DNA from: Hemerocallis citrina
Lineage: Eukaryota; Streptophyta; Magnoliopsida; Asparagales; Asphodelaceae
DNA length: 64,000 nucleotides
Assembly (NCBI GenBank): GCA_017893485.1
Contig: JACEHZ010000375.1
Location: forward strand, 558,001-622,000
Direction of reading: 5' to 3'
Shown: positions 59,242 to 64,000 of the stretch, piece after piece
How positions within the stretch are numbered: position 1 is the first letter of the stretch
Layout of the letters: each line of letters starts with the position of its first letter
Notes under the pieces: model-generated
The model's input: only the letters and a program-made list of their open reading frames with translations
What the model was told of the DNA's origin: nothing
The model's database searches: none
Translations under genes and position numbers: made by a program

Positions 59242-59618
59242 TTGCAAATTTTGATAACCCGCTCGTTCCAAAGCGTGCACGACCTTCATCTCGTTGAAAC
59301 CTTTTGGATCAAAGAGCATCACCATTTCATGAACCCTTTGATCAGGCTAGAAATAATTTTGATAAAGGCCGTGATTGTGAGGAGTTTGAAGAGCACCGCC
59401 CTCACCAACAGTACCCCATCAACCATCATACCCTCTATCAACCCTACCGCAACGAAGAGTGTTGCATCAAAGTAGATATTCCAACGTTCCACGACAACGT
59501 CGATTTTGAAAGGTGTTATAATTGGGAGTATGAAGTAGAACAATTCTTTGATTTGTTGAATGTGACAGACGAAAGAAAGGTGAACTGGTTGTCTACAAGT
59601 TGGAAGGGAGAGTAGCCA
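59242..59618 (+). pseudogene. Ty3/gypsy gag remnant (chromovirus-like)
   Basis: Frame from 59304 reads KVDIPTFHDNVDFERCYNWE and VEQFFDLLNVTDERKVNWLS, the conserved start of gypsy gag capsid (IPEFHG..P..FLDWL..VE..F......DERKV..V). It stops at about 59615 with no further gag or pol, so it is a truncated fragment lying 250 bases after a primer site. Confidence 0.65.
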
Positions 59619-59789
59619 CATGATGGTCATACGTGCAGGCCTCAAGTCGATTTCACAGAGGGCTCCCTGTACGAATCTAGCAACACACGAAGGATCTCAC
59701 AAAAAGAGATATCTTCCCCATGATCACTTGCAGATGATGTATTAACAATTTCAAAACTTCAAACGATATATACCAACAAGTTCTTAGGT
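59619..59789. other. Short unassigned spacer
   Basis: Nothing recognised. Confidence 0.4.
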
Positions 59790-60021
59790 TGTAGTCTTGC
59801 TGTAATCCTAACCCATATCTATTGAAATCATATTTGGGGGAAAATCATTATTATTCTTCTTATGCTTTATTCTTTACAGTATACCTCTATATATAAGGAT
59901 TACATTCTTGGAGTAGAAGAAAGGAGATTGAGAGAAGATTGAGGGGTGAGAGATTTGGGGAATCTGTTTCCTATAAATTAGGAAACAGAATATACGTATT
60001 AGTACTTACTACATTTCAACA
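59790..60021 (-). repeat. 3' LTR of a minus-strand copia element
   Basis: 232 bp, TGTAGTC...ATTTCAACA on the plus strand. Directly right of it, CTCCCCCTCAAGTTGG is a purine tract on the minus strand. Left flank TAGGT. The other LTR is outside the window or lost. Confidence 0.7.
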
Positions 60022-60028
60022 CTCCCCC

Positions 60029-63000
60029 TCAAGTTGGTGCATAGATATTGAACATGCCCAACTTGTCAACAAATTTCAAGAAGAGTCGACTCGAAACTGC
60101 CTTGGTCAGGATATCTGCGAGCTGATCTTCTGACTTCACTTTAGATATCTCAATGACTTTCTCATCCAATTTTTCCTTGATGAAGAATCTATCCACCTCT
60201 ACATGTTTTGTCCTATCATGTTGAACTGGATTGGCGGCAATATCACATGCTTCTTGACTGTCGCAATACACATTCATAGGTTCATTTGGACCACAGCCTA
60301 AGTCCTGTAACAAGAGTTTCAGCCATAAAGCTTCCGCTATATATAAAGCTACTCCGCGATACTCAGCCTCTGCACTAGAGCGCACAACAACATTTTGCTT
60401 CTTGCTCCTCCATGTAACTAAATTTCCTCCAACAAAGGTGAAGTATCCTGAAGTGGAGCGCCTATCAATTATAGATCCTGCCCAATCAGCATCAGTATAT
60501 GTCTCAACCTTCAAGTGACCATGTTTTGCAAATAAGATCCATTTTCCTGGAGCAGACTTAATATATCTCATAATTCTCATCACCTTATCCATATGTTGTT
60601 CCCGAGGCGCATGCATAAACTGACTTACAACAATTAAAGCATATGACAAATCTGGTCGTGTATGTGCAAGATACATCAGCCGTCCAACCAATCTCTGATA
60701 TCTTTCCTTATCACAAGGTACATGATCAGCTTCGTTGCACAGTTTCGTCCTTCTTCTAATGGTGTACTAATCGGCTGACAAGAGGACATTCCTGTCTCCT
60801 TTAATAAATCAAGAGCATACTTTCTTTGAGATAAAGATATCCCCTTTCTTGAGCAAGAAACTTCAATACCAAGGAAGTATCTTAAAGAGCCAAGATCTTT
60901 CATTTCGAACTCTTGTGACAAGTAGTTCTTTAATGCCTTCCTCTCCTTAGGATCATCACAACTTACTATCATATCATCTACATAAATAACGAGAGCAGTA
61001 ATTTTACCTTTTTTTTAGGAACAGAGTATGATCTGAATTTCTCTGATAGTATCTGAATGTCCTCATTGATTTGTAAATCTCCCAAACCAAGCTCTTGGTG
61101 ACTGCTTAAGTCCATACAATGCTTTCTTCAAACGACATACTTTATTGCTGTGTTGGACTGGTCTATTCGACCCTGGTGGAATATCCATATAAACCTCTTC
61201 TGTCAATTCCCCATGCAAAAATGCATTCTTCACATCAAATTGCTCCAACAGCCAGTCAAAATTTGCAGCAAGTGACAGTAGGACTCGAACAGTACTGAAT
61301 TTTTCCATAGGTGCGAATGTTTCTTCATAATCAATTCCGTACGTCTGAGTATATCATTTAGCAACTAGTCTTGCTTTGTATTGCTCTATTGAACCATCAG
61401 ACTTATACTTCACCGTATAAATCCATCTGCATCCTACTGGCTTCTTCCCTGTTGGCATCTTGACTATCTCCCAAGTCTCATTCTTTTTCAAGGACTTCAT
61501 TTCCTCATCCATAGCTGCTTTCCACCTTGGATCAGTAAGGGCTTCCTGCACACTGTTAGGAATAGATACAGTAGATAATTGATTTACAAATGACTTATTT
61601 GATTTCGACAAGCGGTGAGTGGATACATAATTACTTATGGGATATCTGACATTACTGGTCGGATCAAATTCATAAGTGGGTTTTGGAATACCTCTATTAG
61701 TACGGTGCGGGAGTTCTCTTCTAGGAGCTTCGGACAACGATGACGATTGGTTTTGGGATTCTGACGGTTCACTCTCACTGAAATTCGATACTGGTTGCAA
61801 TTCTTCAAGAGGGTCTTCCCTTGGCTGCACTTCTTCATGAGGGTCTTCCTTCCTTGCTAGGTCTTCATTCAAGCGTTCGCTATTATTTGTATCCAGCTGT
61901 TTGTTCTGGCTGGTAATTACTTCATCATACCCAAGAGTCTGAACTTCACTAACCCCTTCATCATACCCAAGAGTCCGAACTTCACTTCGGTACTCCCCCT
62001 GAAGTTCAGTCGTAGAAGAAGAAAAATACATCTTATCTTCATGAAACACAACATCAATGTCACAAATATCCTTTGAGTTGGTGGGTGATAGCACAGATAC
62101 CCTTTCTTATCCTGCGCATATCCCACAAAAACATAGTGGACAGCTCGATGAGTTAACTTATTGAGTTCATATTGATGAAGATGAACAAATGCAACACACT
62201 CAAACACACGAGGTGGCAAGCTGACGACTTTTGGTGCATTCACAGCTTCAGTTAATCCTTGAAATTGTGTGACTAAGTTTAGAAAACTAGAGGGAACTCG
62301 GTTGATTAGGTATGCAGCAGAAGTAAGGACTTCCCCTCAATAGATGAGTGACATATTTTTATGGATGAGAGAAGCACAGACCACCTTGAGCAAGTGTTTA
62401 TTTTTTCTTTTTGCAACCCCATTCTGTTGAGGTGTATATAAGCATGTTGTCTGGTGAACGATTCCGTGTTCCTCTAAATATTGTTGCAGATTCGAACTCA
62501 AGTACTCTCCTCCATTATCACTCCTAAGAACTTGAATCTGTGATTTATACTGAATCATAACATGCTTGTGAAATTTCTGAAACAAGCCACTAACTTCACT
62601 TTTCGACTTCATCAAACAAATCCAGGTCATACGAGTATAGTCATCAATAAATATCACAAACCATTTGGCTCTTCCAAAGGTAGTAATTTTGGATGGACCC
62701 CAAACATTAGAATGAATAATCAAAAATGAAAGAGAGCTTCTACTTGGACTAGGAGTAAAAGAGACACGGTGACCTTTTGCGAGTTCACACACATCACACC
62801 GAAAGGCAGAAATATCCAACTTCAAAAATAAACTTGGAAATAATTTCTTCAAATAACCAAATGAAGCATGCCCTAGATGTCGATGCCATAGCCAAATATC
62901 TAATTTCTTCTTCTCATCTTCGGATCCTTCCACACTTAGAGCTTGAGTCAACTAGCTTGAACATTCACATTCTAAATCCAGATAATAGAGTTTCCCGTGT

Positions 63001-63330
63001 CTAACCCCATAATCAACCAATCGTCTTGCGAGTCCGAATATCCTTAAACACACAATGTGAAGGCCAAAAGACTACAATACAATGTAAGACAGTAGTCATT
63101 TGAGCAACAGATAATAGGTTAAAATTCAAGGATGGCACAATTAGGACAGTATCTAAGGTTAGGTTGTTTGTGAGATGTATGGTACCCTCGCCAGTAATAG
63201 TGGCAGGATCACGATAACCATTGGCGGTGGACACAGTTAATTTGGTGGATGGTTGAAAATTTTGAACTTGTCTAGAATCAAAAGTCATATGGTCGGTAGC
63301 ACCCGAATCAATTATCCATGCATTATTCAT
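60029..63330 (-). pseudogene. Ty1/copia pol: protease, integrase, RT, RNase H (broken)
   Basis: Reading leftward: protease WIIDSGATDHMT (63320); integrase with WHRHLGHASF..CDVCELAKG finger and core (62890-62390); a connector; RT start WKAAMDEEMKSLKKNETWEI (61570) and FDVKNAFLHGELTEEVYMDI (61230), IYVDDMIV catalytic box (60985), LRYFLGIEVSC; RNase H TYTDADWAGSIIDRRSTSGY, SSAEAEYRGVA and QLADILTKA (60500-60080). The blocks lie in several frames. In the integrase core, the first Asp is Asn (SNVWGP) and the Glu is Lys (NGVAKRKN). No gag is visible at the right end. It cannot be active. Confidence 0.85.
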
Positions 63331-63420
63331 AACAGAGGCAGAAATATTAAATACCTTACCAGCATTACCTGCAGTTGTAACTAATATAGAGGCGAGTCCA
63401 ATACTCTTCTAAGCTCCATC

Positions 63421-64000
63421 AGTTGGTCTCATGGTAGCGGCACAAGAAAACAACGGATCTGATCTTCAGCAACCAATAGCAAACGACACAACTTGGACAA
63501 GAACAACTCCAAGTCTTCAACAAACAGCAAAACAACAACAATCCAACACCGGATCAATCCCTCCCCTTCTTCACAAAACAACAAACACAAACTCCACGGC
63601 TCCCTACCCGAATAGCAAACACACACACCGAATCCCAACCACCAAACAACAACAGTACAATAAAAGACAGCGGCAACAACAGTGAAGAGAGAAGCAATCA
63701 CAACACGGATGGCTCGACTAACGGTGGCCTGGCATCACTGGCGGCTGGCGGTGGCCGATTGGAGGTTGACGACGGGACTGGAGGCGAACGGCGGCGAGGT
63801 CGAGCAGGAAAGAGAGGAGCGCTGGGGTTTTGGTCTGGCGTCGATGAAAGGGGAGAGCAGTAGGGGTGGATCGATGGGATGGCAATGGGGGTCTGGGCGA
63901 GGGCGGCACTTGGGGTGGCATCACCGGAGGTCGACGCGACAGGAAGGGAGGAGGACAGGGGGGGTCACTGGAGAATGGGGGAAGGCTGGGGGTGTTGGGG
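63421..64000. other. Unassigned, A-rich then G/C-rich
   Basis: 63430-63710 is CAA-rich; 63720-64000 has GGCGGC and GGGG runs. Gag is expected here from the copia's layout but I see none. Frames on both strands look like composition effects. Confidence 0.35.

Noticed and set aside
63431..63924. Possible copia gag or host gene at the right edge
   Set aside because: CAA-rich and GGC-rich composition explains the open frames; no gag motif or zinc knuckle seen.

Overview
This window is nuclear DNA of a flowering plant, probably a eudicot. Evidence for that: a spliced MscS-like (MSL) channel gene with plant splice sites, several plant LTR-retrotransposon lineages (Tat, Tekay-like, Ty1/copia), miniature DNA transposons, and initiator tRNA-Met or tRNA-Asp type primer sites. 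I cannot name the species. The only host gene I can support is the MSL-type mechanosensitive channel gene at 2957-10837 (+). Almost everything else is transposable-element DNA, much of it nested.

Layout. 1-1208: 5' LTR, primer site and gag start of a minus-strand Tat (Ty3/gypsy) element. 1209-2440: AT-rich simple repeat holding a 172-bp MITE. 2957-10837: four exons of the MSL gene; its 5.3-kb first intron holds a MULE-like MITE, two LINE fragments and a probable solo LTR; the last exon is not visible. 11117-27004: two tandem Helitron-like units split by a 15.0-kb Tat element (11304-26332, TSD ATTAT, two 588-bp LTRs); the second unit also holds two nested hAT-like elements. 27005-32254: unassigned DNA, a second MULE-like MITE and a decayed minus-strand copia. 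32255-40395: a miniature LTR element (TRIM) whose first LTR is split by a 6.7-kb gag-only gypsy element (32649-39379, TSD ATAGC) and whose second LTR carries a second copy of the 172-bp MITE. 40396-42615: copia LTR and internal remnant, interrupted by a 10.1-kb Tekay-like element with about 4.04-kb LTRs (42616-52689, TSD GCAAG) and by a deleted copia (52736-55688, TSD TCAAC). 56469-58833: a second TRIM split by a small copia (56714-58810, TSD GGTCT). 58834-63420: a gypsy gag remnant and a minus-strand copia pol. 63421-64000: unassigned G/C-rich DNA.

The most interesting system is the Tat pair. The 15-kb element has one continuous gag-pol frame broken by three nonsense codons, with two RNase H domains, followed by about 8 kb of 3' DNA. 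That 3' part holds a spliced antisense gene (20661-23075, minus) with its own upstream TATA-like box, and more antisense coiled-coil coding blocks. The 6.7-kb element shares its LTR ends, primer site, purine tract, gag type and 3' tandem-repeat monomer, but has no pol, as expected of a dependent partner. Other notable signals: a MITE inserted twice in TA-rich simple sequence, with a paralogous empty site in the window; and a 55-nt initiator tRNA-Met fragment inside the Tekay-like element, whose primer site matches the same tRNA.
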